Below, one piece after another: positions 1 through 9,184 of a DNA stretch of 64,000 nt (position 1 is its first letter; every line of letters begins with the position of its first letter). The position numbers were made by a program, and so were the translations under genes. The notes below the pieces were generated by a model, which saw nothing but the letters and a program-made list of their open reading frames with translations, did no database searches and was not told the origin of the DNA. The DNA is from Kingdonia uniflora (taxonomy: Eukaryota; Streptophyta; Magnoliopsida; Ranunculales; Circaeasteraceae): assembly GCA_014058105.1 (NCBI GenBank), contig JACGCM010002266.1, forward strand, positions 62,001-126,000. Reading direction: 5' to 3'.

Positions 1-23
1 ATGCGGCCTTTCTCTTTTTTCAG

Positions 24-1693
24 TTGAAGAGTCAGAAGAATTTATATGTCCCTGTTAACGAGGTCAGTCTATATAATGCTCTTTAAGATCTTCTGATTGC
101 ACCTTCTTCGACATGTAATATATAACACAAAAACACACGCAAAGGATAATATAGGATAATACCATTACGTGATCTGTAGTTCTTTATTCTTGAATTTGTG
201 CGGAATAGGATAAAAACCCGGATGGATATGAATGACCGCATTCCTGATTTGTAAAGCCAGAATTTTAAATAAGTGCTAGTATACTGAATGGAATTAGTGC
301 TCTTGTGCATCATTTTGTCTAAGATGCAGTTTAAAAATAGGTCTATAAACAACATACTACATTTTAGAGTGCGGACTTGCTATTCTTTGGTATAGTTAAG
401 GGGAATTTTCTATTAGCATTATGCACTTTTTGGATAAAACCTTGGTTGAGACAGAGAGAAAGCGTCTTATCCTTATTCATCCTGTGTGCCATTTATATAC
501 TATGGTTGAAATAAGTTATTCAATGTAACCTCAGGCGCCATTTTCTAAACTGCATTTCTAAGTGGCTATATTGCGTTGAAAAAGAATAATTGGGTATTGG
601 AATAACATACATAGGAATTTTCGTGGAAGCACTAGATTCTTCCTTGATAATTGTTACACTTTTTAATTTGCTTCTTTTTCGTGCTAACATTATGACTTTA
701 GGGAAGTCAAACAGAAGGGAGCTCAGATGACGATGAAGTTCCTGAAATATCTAAATGGGAATCAATAATATGGCTGGCAATTTTGACTGCTTGGATTTCG
801 ATCCTCTCGGAGTATCTAGTTGATGCCTTACAGGGTGCATCTATTGCATGGAATATTCCAATAGCATTTATTAGTGTTATCTTGCTCCCGATTGTAGGAA
901 ATGCCGCAGAGCATGCCAGTGCTATTATGTTTGCCATGAAGGACAAGCTAGTAAGTACTTATTTGGCAGACGTCTTCCTAAAAGCGTCATTTGTTTTTTT
1001 ACCATCTCGAACTAAATTACTTGAATATCTGCGTAGGACATTTCTTTGGGAGTTGCAATAGGATCTTCAACGCAAATATCTATGTTTGGGGTAAGTGCGA
1101 CTTTAACCTTCATGTGATGATTAAAGGGGTGAAGGTCATTTTTGCTTATTTATTTATTTAATCTTCTCTCTGTGGTTATTATGCTTGCAGATTCCCTTTT
1201 GTGTGGTTGTGGGATGGATTATGGGGCGTCCCATGGATTTAAATTTCCAACTTTTTGAGACAGCCACACTCTTCATAACAGTCTTAGTCGTTGCGTTCTT
1301 ACTGCAGGTTAGTGTTTTAGCAATTGTTTGTCTTTCCTATAATGCTTGATTCTTACATCCCAAGTTTGTTTCTGATGACTATTTACAACTACTGTATCTA
1401 ATTCAATTGAACTATAGTGGGGTTCCTTATGCTTCACCTGTTTTTTCTATTAACATCCTTCATTCGCAACTTGCAGGATGGTACTTCTAACTACTTTAAA
1501 GGGCTTATGTTAATTCTATGCTATCTTATAGTTGCAGCAAGTTTCTATGTACATGTAGATCCAACTTCAGTTGGTGAGTTCCTTGTGAAATTATAACAAC
1601 CATTTATATTCATATATCTTATCTTTGCATCATTGTGAAAGTGTTAGTAACTATAGATGTTGTTTTGCAGAGGATAAGCCTCCAAAAAATTAG
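24..1693 (+). CDS. CAX: CAX-type vacuolar cation/H+ exchanger, 3' half (5' end outside window)
   Basis: Secondary antiporter that uses the vacuolar proton gradient to load Ca2+ or other divalent cations into the vacuole. Exons read 24-62, 702-950, 1037-1090, 1191-1307, 1477-1573 and 1671-1693 (stop), all with GT-AG borders and consistent phases. The second half of the antiporter is visible: an acidic linker ([15 protein letters not shown]), hydrophobic helices, the c-2 ion-selectivity signature [15 protein letters not shown], then [18 protein letters not shown] and two further helices ending in EDKPPKN. The N-terminal regulatory region and the c-1 repeat lie upstream of the window. The assignment to CAX is firm; which CAX paralogue it is cannot be told from this half. 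Confidence 0.93.
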
Positions 1694-2473
1694 CCATGAA
1701 GGATGACCATTGAATCATGAGATTCTGGACTAGAAAGTTTGTGGTTGCTGTATAGTTTTTGAGCCACTTCGCTCTCTTTTTCCAGTTCCCTGGCTAGTGC
1801 TCTTCATCGTCTTTCTGGAAGGCTTGGAAAAAAGTGATGGTCCCTCTTCTTGCCCATCAGTTACAGCAAAGATGATATGGATGTGAAGTCCTTTTTCCTT
1901 ATAATTGTTTAGAGAGAAAATCAGAACCACTTTCCCTTTCATTATAATACAATTTTTAGAATTTATGAAGAAAAAAAACTCCCGCTTTACTTTATCCGTC
2001 ATACCATGATGACAGTTTCATGGTTTTTACACGTAAAATGTTGCTTTCTAATTCTGTTAAGCGGTAGCTTGGATCCCAACCATAAGATTTAATTCCACCA
2101 ATTGTTAGTTAAATGCCTGAAACCCTTTGGGAGAAAATAACTTGCAAAAGTAATACTTCCTTGCTATTGATAGGCATCTATTTGATACGGCATACTTAAA
2201 GAAATCCCATATGATGTCGTTGCGTGGTCTAAACTTCCCAGAAACTTCGGTATCACATGGGTAATACATGAATGAAAATGAATTTATCGATAGAAAAATA
2301 AGATATCTTGGTTTTATGCAACACCCAAAAAAAAAATTGTGATCTAGCTGGAATACAGTAAGACGGGGGGACCTAGATTTTGAGAGGAGACATTTATAGT
2401 CGATGGAACTGTATCTATTGATAAATAGGACTAGCAGTGTAGGAGATCTGACATTAACCAAAAAATCCAGCAG
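1694..2473. other. CAX 3' flank and upstream region of the first small-protein gene
   Basis: No gene seen. The part to about 1995 is probably CAX 3' UTR and flank. From about 1996 on, the sequence is the upstream half of a block that recurs at about 4323-4830, recognisable by the shared stretches tgatgacagtttcatg and gcggtagcttggatcc. Confidence 0.5.
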
Positions 2474-2695
2474 ATGGCCAGGAACCTGATAACTGTGATT
2501 AGTGATGGTCGTGTTAGTGGGATTGAACTAGTTTGTCTTACATTCATGGTACTTTCGGTGATATCGATGGTGATATTTGCGTGCATTTCATCCAAGGATA
2601 AAAAAAATAAGAAGAAGAAGAATAAAGCGGATAGCCGTAGTTGCGGTGAGGTAACTGTCTCGTGTTTATGTGAAGGTGGCGGTGGTGATGACTAA
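2474..2695 (+). CDS. Small one-helix membrane protein, Lys-rich and Gly/Cys tail (copy 1)
   Basis: Single-exon ORF of 73 residues; function not recognised. It starts MARNLITVISDGR, followed by one hydrophobic segment (about residues 18-39, ending MVIFACISS), then KDKKNKKKKNK and a short tail SRSCGEVTVSC...GGGGDD. This layout suggests a tail facing the cytosol after one membrane helix. It is paralogous to the genes at 3780 and 5584 (shared MARN start, FACIS-KDKK junction) but has lost the long Gly/Cys repeat and ends in Asp. The ATG at 2474 is supported by alignment with the truncated copy at 4831, which has the same start context (gcagatggcca). Confidence 0.7.
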   Translation: MARNLITVISDGRVSGIELVCLTFMVLSVISMVIFACISSKDKKNKKKKNKADSRSCGEVTVSCLCEGGGGDD

Positions 2696-3068
2696 GAAGA
2701 TTAATGTCTTTGTTTTATTGATTGGTATTTTCTATGTATCGTTATCGTGTTTTCATATTTATTTTGAATAAATAAACCTTTATCTTTAAGATTTCCAATC
2801 TTAGTTAGTCTTGCTCTTAAAACTACAATCTCTGCACAGTGATTACTATAACGAAATATCGAAAGGATCTATAATCTTGTTCCATTCTTAATTATTTTCT
2901 TTAAAATTTGATTTTTTTTTTTACTCAAATAGTCTCGATTTGTTTAATGTGGTAGAATCGATTTTTCTTATGCGCGATTTCGCAGAAATATTCAGTTTAT
3001 TTTTTTTAGTTTGAATGATTGTATATATTTCGCGAGCATGTATTTATCAAATGCCTTTTGATGCTTCT

Positions 3069-3470
3069 TAAATATATATATTTATTGACAAACCTTAGAT
3101 TAATAAGCATAATGTGTTACAAAAGTAGTATAATCTCTCGCAACGGTCATATAGGGGGGGGGATCACACCAAGTCCAAAGAAAATTATCACCCAGTGCCT
3201 GAGCAGCTAAAGCATGGGCGACCGAATTAGCGCTCCGCGGCAAATAACAAATATGAATATTTACAAACATACCAAAAAGGGCCAAACAATCTTGTAAAAT
3301 AGCCTTGTAGTCCAAGACACCGCTGCATAGCCATTCTGACAAAAGGAAACAAGCACCTCAGCATCTCTGTCTCGATAACCACCTTCCTCACCCCTCGCTC
3401 TCTTGCCCAATAAACACCAGCCAAAACTGCTAGCGCCTCGCCTTCTTCACTAGATGCGAACCGTCTATTA
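3069..3470 (-). mobile_element. Truncated retroelement piece with RNase H-like (RVT_3) coding remnant, flanked by 12-bp target duplication
   Basis: The insertion is flanked by the direct repeat tttgatgcttct at 3057-3068 and 3471-3482. The paralogous site in block 2 (about 5312) has a single copy, so it preserves the empty target. On the minus strand two overlapping frames read like the C-terminal RNase H-like domain of plant non-LTR elements: LAGVYWARERGVRKVVIETE, then CYLPRSANSVAHALAAQALG. The reading is frameshifted, so the element is dead. Target-site length and content fit a 5'-truncated LINE-type insertion. Confidence 0.7.
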
Positions 3471-3716
3471 TTTGATGCTTCTCAAATAGAGTTCACCAAA
3501 CTATCTTTATCGACAAGTTGTACTTGATCAATTTTGTTTTGAGACATCAGATGTACAAGGAAATGTAAACGCTTGAAATAGAGTTCACCAAATGTATATG
3601 ACCCCTTTAAAGTTTAAACTCTTGGATTCCTGCAATTAATTTTTTTTTCTTCATATATGAGGCCTGACGACTTTGAAGATTGATTACACATTTCAAAGTC
3701 TAAGTCAATGAAATTC

Positions 3717-3724
3717 TATATAAA
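3717..3724 (+). promoter_or_regulatory. TATA box of the second small-protein gene
   Basis: Tatataaa lies 56 bp upstream of the ATG at 3780. The same sequence and spacing recur at 5518-5525 before the paralogue at 5584, so the core promoter was duplicated with the gene. Confidence 0.6.
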
Positions 3725-3779
3725 CTCTTTTAGTTTAAACTAAGAGACACAAAGAAGAAGAAGAAAAATATCAGTGAAG

Positions 3780-4034
3780 ATGGCTAGGAACATGGGAACT
3801 GTAATCGGTAGTGGTGGTTCAAATGGGATTTCAGTACTGTGGCAAGTTTTGATAGTACTTTCATTGGTATCTATGATCACGTTTGCATGTATTTCAACGA
3901 AGGATAAAAAAAAAGGTACGAAGAAAAAGAATAAGTATGCTGACCATGGTGGTGGCGGAGGTGGTTGTGGTGGTGGTGGTGGCGGAGGTGGTTGTGGTGG
4001 TGGCTGCGGTGGCTGCGGTGGTTGCGGTGGTTAG
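3780..4034 (+). CDS. Small one-helix membrane protein with poly-Gly/Cys tail (copy 2)
   Basis: Single exon, 84 residues, function not recognised. MARNMGTVIGSGG leads into one hydrophobic helix (about residues 16-38, ISVLWQVLIVLSLVSMITFA), then CISTKDKKKGTKKKNKYADH, then a tail made almost only of Gly with periodic Cys (GGGGGGCGGGG and GGCGGCGGCGG at the end). The reading frame is open from an upstream GTG at 3774, but plant initiation should use the ATG at 3780, whose context aagATGGCT is good. Such a tail could bind metal or interact through Cys; that is inference. A sister gene lies at 5584. Confidence 0.75.
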   Translation: MARNMGTVIGSGGSNGISVLWQVLIVLSLVSMITFACISTKDKKKGTKKKNKYADHGGGGGGCGGGGGGGGCGGGCGGCGGCGG

Positions 4035-4830
4035 ACTTTTGATATCATATAGATCTATCTATCTGTATATGTTTCCCTGTTCTTTTTGTGTATCAGGCAC
4101 TTTTGATATTTGCTTCACTTTCCAATTTTTATGTATTTTCATTAGAGAAGAATTTCGTTTTTACTTCAATTTCTAGTTAATTGAAATATGTATACATCTT
4201 TGGATTATGATGCTGGTTTATTTTGTTTATAGTGGAACATACCGGTGTTATATTATTTTTCTCAGAAGTCGAGGGAAGTGTCTGATTTGATGTAAATACC
4301 TTTGCATCAGATTTTACTTTGAGGCGTCATACGTGATGACAGTTTCATGTTTTTTACATGTAAAATGTTGGCTTCTAATTCTGTTATGCGGTAGCTTGGA
4401 TCCGAACCATAAGATTTAATTTCTCCAATTGTTAGTTAAAAGCCTGAAACCCTTGGGAGAAAATAACTTGCAAAAGTAATACTTCCTTGCTTATGATAAA
4501 AATCTATTTGATATGGCACACTTAAAGAACGGGCATATGATGTCGTTGGGTGGTCTAAACTTCCCATAAACTTGGGTATAACATGGGTAAGATGATTAAC
4601 TCATATAATATACATGTGTGAAAATGAATTTAAAGATAGAAAAATAAGATATCTTGGTTTTATGCAACAAAAAAGAAAGTTGTGATCTAGCTGGAATACA
4701 GTCAGACGGGGAACCTAGACTTTGAGAGGAGACTTTTATGTTACAAGCAAAAAGTCATTGGAACTATGTCTATCGATAAATAGGAGTAGCAGTGTAGGAG
4801 ATATGACATTAAGCAAAAAAAATATAGCAG

Positions 4831-4862
4831 ATGGCCATGAACATGGTAACCGTGATTAGTGT
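4831..4862 (+). pseudogene. Truncated fourth copy of the small membrane protein gene
   Basis: The start region MAMNMVTVIS and its upstream flank match copy 1 (2474), but similarity stops after about 30 bp at gtgattagtg. The helix, Lys and Gly/Cys parts are missing. It is therefore a dead relic of the first-type gene in the second block. Confidence 0.7.
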
Positions 4863-5202
4863 GTTCGGGGTGAACGTGCAGAATACATCCTCATGCACAA
4901 TTTGGTTTTATCCGTTATCCTCGTGGCATACAAATAATCAACCAAGAAAGAAATATAGACACAATTAACATGCACACAAAACACAATATTTACCAGAGGT
5001 TCACCTTAAGGCTACTCCCCACCACTAAGTTAGAAATCCACTATGTATCCAAGTTCAATTACAAGCCCTCAATAAATTCTAACGAACATGGAATTATCTA
5101 ATCTTATAATACGCTCACATTGATTTACAAGAGCTGAAGAAAACAAAAGATCCATGAAGAATCCAAAGATTACCTCAACAAAGACCATGTTGCATACCTT
5201 TT
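4863..5202. other. Foreign 340-bp segment replacing the body of the truncated copy
   Basis: Block similarity to 2505-2943 is absent here and resumes at about 5203 (tttaatgtagtagaatcgat). The segment has no ORF and no recognised family. It may be part of a transposon terminal repeat. Confidence 0.4.
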
Positions 5203-5517
5203 AATGTAGTAGAATCGATTTTTCTTCTGCGCGACTTCGCAAAAAAATTCGGTTTATTTTTTTTAGTTTGAATGGCTGTACATATTTGGCAAGCATGTAT
5301 TTATCAAATGTCTTTTGATGCTTCTCAAATAGAGTTCACCAAACTATCTTTATCGACAAGTTCTACTTGATCCATTTTGTTTTAAGACATCGCATTGTAC
5401 AAGGAAATGTGAACGCTTGAAACAATAGGGGGGGAGTCACGCCAAAATTTGGTTAGGGAAAAATTAAAATAAATTTCTTATACCTTGTCTAAAAAATCTT
5501 TGGTTTTCTTGAAATTC

Positions 5518-5525
5518 TATATAAA
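5518..5525 (+). promoter_or_regulatory. TATA box of the third small-protein gene
   Basis: Tatataaa lies 59 bp upstream of the ATG at 5584, in a promoter nearly identical to that at 3717. Confidence 0.6.
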
Positions 5526-5583
5526 CTCTTTTAGTTTAAACTAAGAGACACAAAGAAGAAGAAGAAGAAAATTATCAGTGAAG

Positions 5584-5826
5584 ATGGCTAGGAACATGGG
5601 AACTGTAATCGGTAGTGGTGGTGGTGTTGGTTCAATCGGGATTTCAGTACTGTGGCAAGTTTTGATAGTACTTTCATTGGTATCTATGATCACGTTTGCA
5701 TGTATTTCAGCAAAAGATAAGAAGAAAAAGGAAAATAATAAGTATGGTGACTATGGCGGTGTCGGAGGTTGTTGTGATGGTGGTGATGGTAGTGGTTGCG
5801 GTGGTTGTGGTGGTTGCGGTAGTTAG
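5584..5826 (+). CDS. Small one-helix membrane protein with Gly/Cys tail (copy 3)
   Basis: Single exon, 80 residues, closest to the gene at 3780. MARNMGTVIGSGGGVGS, then the same helix (ISVLWQVLIVLSLVSMITFA), CISAKDKKKKENNKYGDYGG, and a Gly/Cys/Asp tail ending CGGCGGCGS. The helix is almost unchanged between the copies while the tail varies in length and composition, as expected for a trinucleotide-rich repeat under loose constraint. The frame is open from a GTG at 5578, but the ATG at 5584 is the likely start. Function unknown. Confidence 0.75.
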   Translation: MARNMGTVIGSGGGVGSIGISVLWQVLIVLSLVSMITFACISAKDKKKKENNKYGDYGGVGGCCDGGDGSGCGGCGGCGS

Positions 5827-6150
5827 GCTTTTGATATCATATAGATCTATCTATCTATCTATCTATCTGCATATGTTTCCTGTTCTTTTTGTGTAAGGCA
5901 CTTTTGATATTTGTTTCACATTTCCAATTTTTATGTATTTTCATTAGAGAAGAATGTCGCTTTAACTTCAATTTCTAGTTAATTGAATTATGCATACATC
6001 TTTGGATTATGATGCTGGTTTATTTTGTTTATAGTGGAACATACCAGTGTTATATTATTTTTCTCAGCTTACCATGTGAGTAGTGCATCATACAGAAATT
6101 TGTGCAAAGAAGTCGAGGGAAGTGTAAATACCTTTGCATCAGATTTTACT

Positions 6151-6880
6151 TGGAGGGAGACAGGGAGTAATAGTGGAATTATGCAAATAGCATTTGAGAT
6201 CATTTGCACTATTTCTGAAATAATAATAATATGGATATTGAGAGTTTTGATCAATCAAACTATGCTAAGGTCCTATGTCAGATTTTCTAAGTTAATATTT
6301 TTGTCATTAAGTCGAACGTTGAAATCTGTTGTCAGATCCGAATACAATCCTTGAATGAGCTCTTTTCAGGTGAAGTTGTTCGATTCGTATTTAATTATAG
6401 CAAAATGCTAAGAAAGGTCAGTTTCATAGTTTGGTTCAAGATTATAGTAACATCATGCATTTCGAGTCAAGAAGAGAAATCGAAAAATTGAAATAGTATA
6501 GTACATTTAGTCCTTGTCATCTTATCTTTGAGTACACGGCGAGCATGAATACATTAGTTAGTTTTGACGTGATCCACTTTGGAAGTTTGAACATCAGTTT
6601 TGGATGAGAAGGGACCAGACTTTGATGAATTTCTAGAAAAAGAAGTTGAAGTCGAAGCAAAAACTGAAATGGGCGAACTTCAGTTTTTACTGTTTCTCCT
6701 TACTACACTCTTACAATTTATCTACTTAAGTAGCGTTTGTTTTTTTACCAAGTCAGACTCAGAGGTCTAAGTTTGAGCCCGTTCAATGATTTTGACCAAC
6801 ACTTCGCACTTAAATGTGTTTTTTTTTTTTTTTTTGCATAGATTTAGACTTTTTTCAAAACTGCCCTCTCTTTTTTTTAG
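6151..6880. other. Intergenic, no gene seen
   Basis: Follows the block duplication. It is AT-rich with a T-run at 6820-6835. Short ORFs here have no recognisable content. Confidence 0.4.
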
Positions 6881-7330
6881 GCAAAGAGAAAAAATTATAA
6901 AAGGCCCAAAGGGAGACAGATTTTACAAGGTTTTCAGCCTCTAACGGCGAATTACAAAAAATAGGGGGGTTGGTAAACTCCCCTAGCTGCAAGAAAATGA
7001 GCTTCAAAATTACATCTACAATCACAATATTCAAAACGAAAGTCAAGAAAGGATGCTGCCATCTCTCGAATGTCCGGAGCCAAGGTAAGCGCTCCCCAAG
7101 AGAGATTCTCAGAACATTCTCTGAAAGCTCTGACCAAGCGAATGCAATCTAACAAGAGAAGAACCCAATGTAAACCACTGCTCAGTACTGCCTCCATCCC
7201 TCTCAATACCGCAACCGCCTCTGCTTCTTCTGCGTCCCCTGCCCGCAAGGAAAACGGCCCTCTCCACTCATACCCAATATGCCATCTGAGTCTTCTTTTT
7301 CTCTCAACTCAGACTCACATCAACTCAGGG
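6880..7330 (-). mobile_element. LINE-type RNase H-like (RVT_3) fragment
   Basis: Minus-strand reading from about 7248 to 6952 gives EEAEAVAVLRGMEAVLSSGL, then LDCIRLVRAFRE, then FRFEYCDCRCNFEAHFLAARG, the pattern of the RNase H-like domain at the end of plant LINE polyproteins and of related plant RVT_3 domains. There is no reverse transcriptase beside it. It is a fragment unrelated in detail to the one at 3069-3470. Confidence 0.65.
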
Positions 7331-7698
7331 CTAAAAATCAAACAGTGTCTCATAATTATTTATTAGAACTTCCATCTCAAAACCAATTGGCAATGAGAAG
7401 AGTAACACCAGGTTAGGCTCTATGTCTCAACATTAAAACTGGTAACAAGTCTGCTGACCGTTGGATTATTATTATACATAACTGAGAAAACGTAAAATGG
7501 TTTGATAACAACAAATACCAAATATGACCGTTGGAATATAAATGAAAATATGACCGTTGGAGCCTCAGGCGTTTCTTCAAATACTCCTTCATTTCTCTTC
7601 TGCTTCTCACTGCTCATTTCTATCAACATACAAACAATCTTCACTGTTTAAGAAATCTCGCAATCTTTAGTATTCTTTCTTGCAATCTTAGTGTAGAA

Positions 7699-8343
7699 AT
7701 GGCTCAATCGAAAGATACCCATGTTGTAGAAATCCCCGTAGACGAAGAACATCAACAGAAACTCGTCTCTGCTATTGAACACCACCCATTAATGGAGATT
7801 TCCCAAAGTCCAGGCCATCTTTTGCTTTTGAAACTCTGGCAAAGAGAAGAAGATCTCTTCGGTCGTAGAATATCTATGAAAGAAACCCGATTGGATAGTA
7901 TCAAATGCGAGATATACCAATTGTGTTGCTTCTTCTTCACCTTTTACGGCTTTTTCTTCACCCTCCTCTACACCTCTTCTATTAACTCAAAAGAAAGTTC
8001 TTGCAGGAAATGGTGGATTCCTTCATTTTTATCTCTTCTTACTTCACTTGTTTTGATATTTTTGGTTCAGATAAAACTATGCAGGTTTTGGAAGGTTTCT
8101 AGACAATTACAAAGGGAGAGATGCGATAATAGAGCGCTTACAAGATGTGTTCAAGAATTAAGGATGAAAGGGGCAAGCTTTGATCTGTCAAAAGAGCCTC
8201 ATAATGCTAGAAGAATGAAAAGCTCCAGCGTTGAGATCAAATGGAGACCCCTTTCTGGGTGTTCTCAGAATCTAATTACTATCTGTCTTGTTTGTTTTAC
8301 AGGAATGGCATTTCCAGTTTGCAAGTTCATCCTCTGTGGGTAA
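7699..8343 (+). CDS. Uncharacterised plant membrane protein
   Basis: ORF of 214 residues starting MAQSKDTHVVEIPVDEEHQ, with a good start context (gaaATGGCT). It has a soluble N-terminal third with LLLLKLWQREEDLFGRRI, two hydrophobic segments (about residues 76-95 and 105-125, CCFFFTFYGFFFTLLYT and FLSLLTSLVLIFLVQI), a basic cytosol-like stretch, and a last hydrophobic segment (about 193-210). I do not recognise a named function. It resembles plant-only membrane proteins of unknown function. Splicing from 8339 (donor gtaatt) to 8485 would be in frame and extend the protein to 289 residues, so the true C-terminus is uncertain. Confidence 0.75.
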   Translation: MAQSKDTHVVEIPVDEEHQQKLVSAIEHHPLMEISQSPGHLLLLKLWQREEDLFGRRISMKETRLDSIKCEIYQLCCFFFTFYGFFFTLLYTSSINSKESSCRKWWIPSFLSLLTSLVLIFLVQIKLCRFWKVSRQLQRERCDNRALTRCVQELRMKGASFDLSKEPHNARRMKSSSVEIKWRPLSGCSQNLITICLVCFTGMAFPVCKFILCG

Positions 8344-8365
8344 TTGATGGACGATATTCGAAAAT

Positions 8366-8713
8366 ATGTTTGATCCTATTCTTCCTCGGTGTCATATACT
8401 AAGGTAACAATATATATGTCGTCCTGTTATCAATTGTGTTTGAATATAGTATCTGATTCAGTTTACCATTTTAATTTTTTGTAGGTACAATGCTTATTAT
8501 GATCAAGAGTGGAGAGGCTGTTCCATGCCCAAATTTGAGTTCAACGCTCGCAGCAAAACTGACTGGCCAAGTTGCAGCCTTCAGTTAAAATCAAAAAGAA
8601 CAAGGAGCTTGAATGCGGGGGTTGCGGAATCTAGGTACTCAGAAGGGTTAGTATTTTACTCAGAATCAGATGTCTGTGTACCCGCGTTACAGTTGCAAGG
8701 CAATCATGATTAG
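8366..8713 (+). CDS. Possible 3' exon(s) of the preceding gene
   Basis: An open stretch starts at acceptor tttttgtag (8484) and runs 8485-8713: YNAYYDQEWRGCSMPKFEFN and on to a stop after LQLQGNHD. It can join in frame to the upstream ORF (TGT-GG at 8339 plus G-TAC). Alternatively it can join a small exon 8366-8403 that opens MFDPILPRCHILR. Both readings keep phase. Transcript evidence is needed to choose. No domain recognised. Confidence 0.4.
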
Positions 8714-9184
8714 ATAGAAATGGAAAGTAGTCTGCCACACATATTGGGCAGACAAAGATTGAACATTTACCTTATTGTGAGAAAATCAGATAAATGTGGC
8801 AGGGAATTCTCCTTTTCCTGTATATACCAGGAATATGTACATGTACTCGACATATTGCTTCGAAATTGTTAAATAGAATGCAGTCAACAGAATGGTTCAT
8901 TATTTATGGTTTCAATTAGTGTTAGTTACAAAGAACTTTCTTTAGAAGGGATGGACATTTATCATCCGCCTAACTTCGGCTCTCTCCTCCTGATTAGCCA
9001 ACTTTTCTTGTAGGCAAAACACCACTACAAATGTGCAATGGTCACAATCCTCCTGGGATCCAATTTTCTCTAATCACTGTCAGATGAGTTAAAATAGAGA
9101 AATTGCTCTTTCTGGAACAAACTAAATGTACATTTGAGGATGGATCACTGTGAAAATATTACTTATTACTGTTTATTTTGATCA
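8714..9184. other. Intergenic, no gene seen
   Basis: AT-rich sequence between the membrane protein gene and the START remnant. I looked here for a Helitron-like end (YYAG followed by a hairpin on this strand) and found nothing convincing. Confidence 0.4.

Larger units (their letters stand above)
1996..6150. repeat. Tandem duplication of a ~2.3-kb two-gene block
   Basis: Block 1 (about 1996-4322) and block 2 (about 4323-6150) align along most of their length. The upstream region near 2010 matches 4330. The region near 2944 matches 5203, 3480-3600 matches 5310-5430, and the 3' flank 4035-4310 matches 5827-6150. Each block has a first-type gene (2474 intact, 4831 truncated) followed by a second-type gene (3780 and 5584, both intact). 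Differences are a 402-bp retroelement insertion present only in block 1 and a 340-bp replacement present only in block 2. Confidence 0.85.

Noticed and set aside
3774..3779. Start codon at 3774 (and 5578)
   Set aside because: It is a GTG two codons upstream; nuclear plant genes start at ATG, available at 3780 and 5584.
3883..4176. 97-residue ORF overlapping the small-protein gene (also 5696-5896)
   Set aside because: Alternate frame of the Gly/Cys repeat (Val-rich shadow), not conserved outside the repeat.
8714..9184. Helitron 3' terminus near the START fragment
   Set aside because: Several YYAG tetranucleotides occur but none is followed by a stable short hairpin at the right distance, so no border is claimed.
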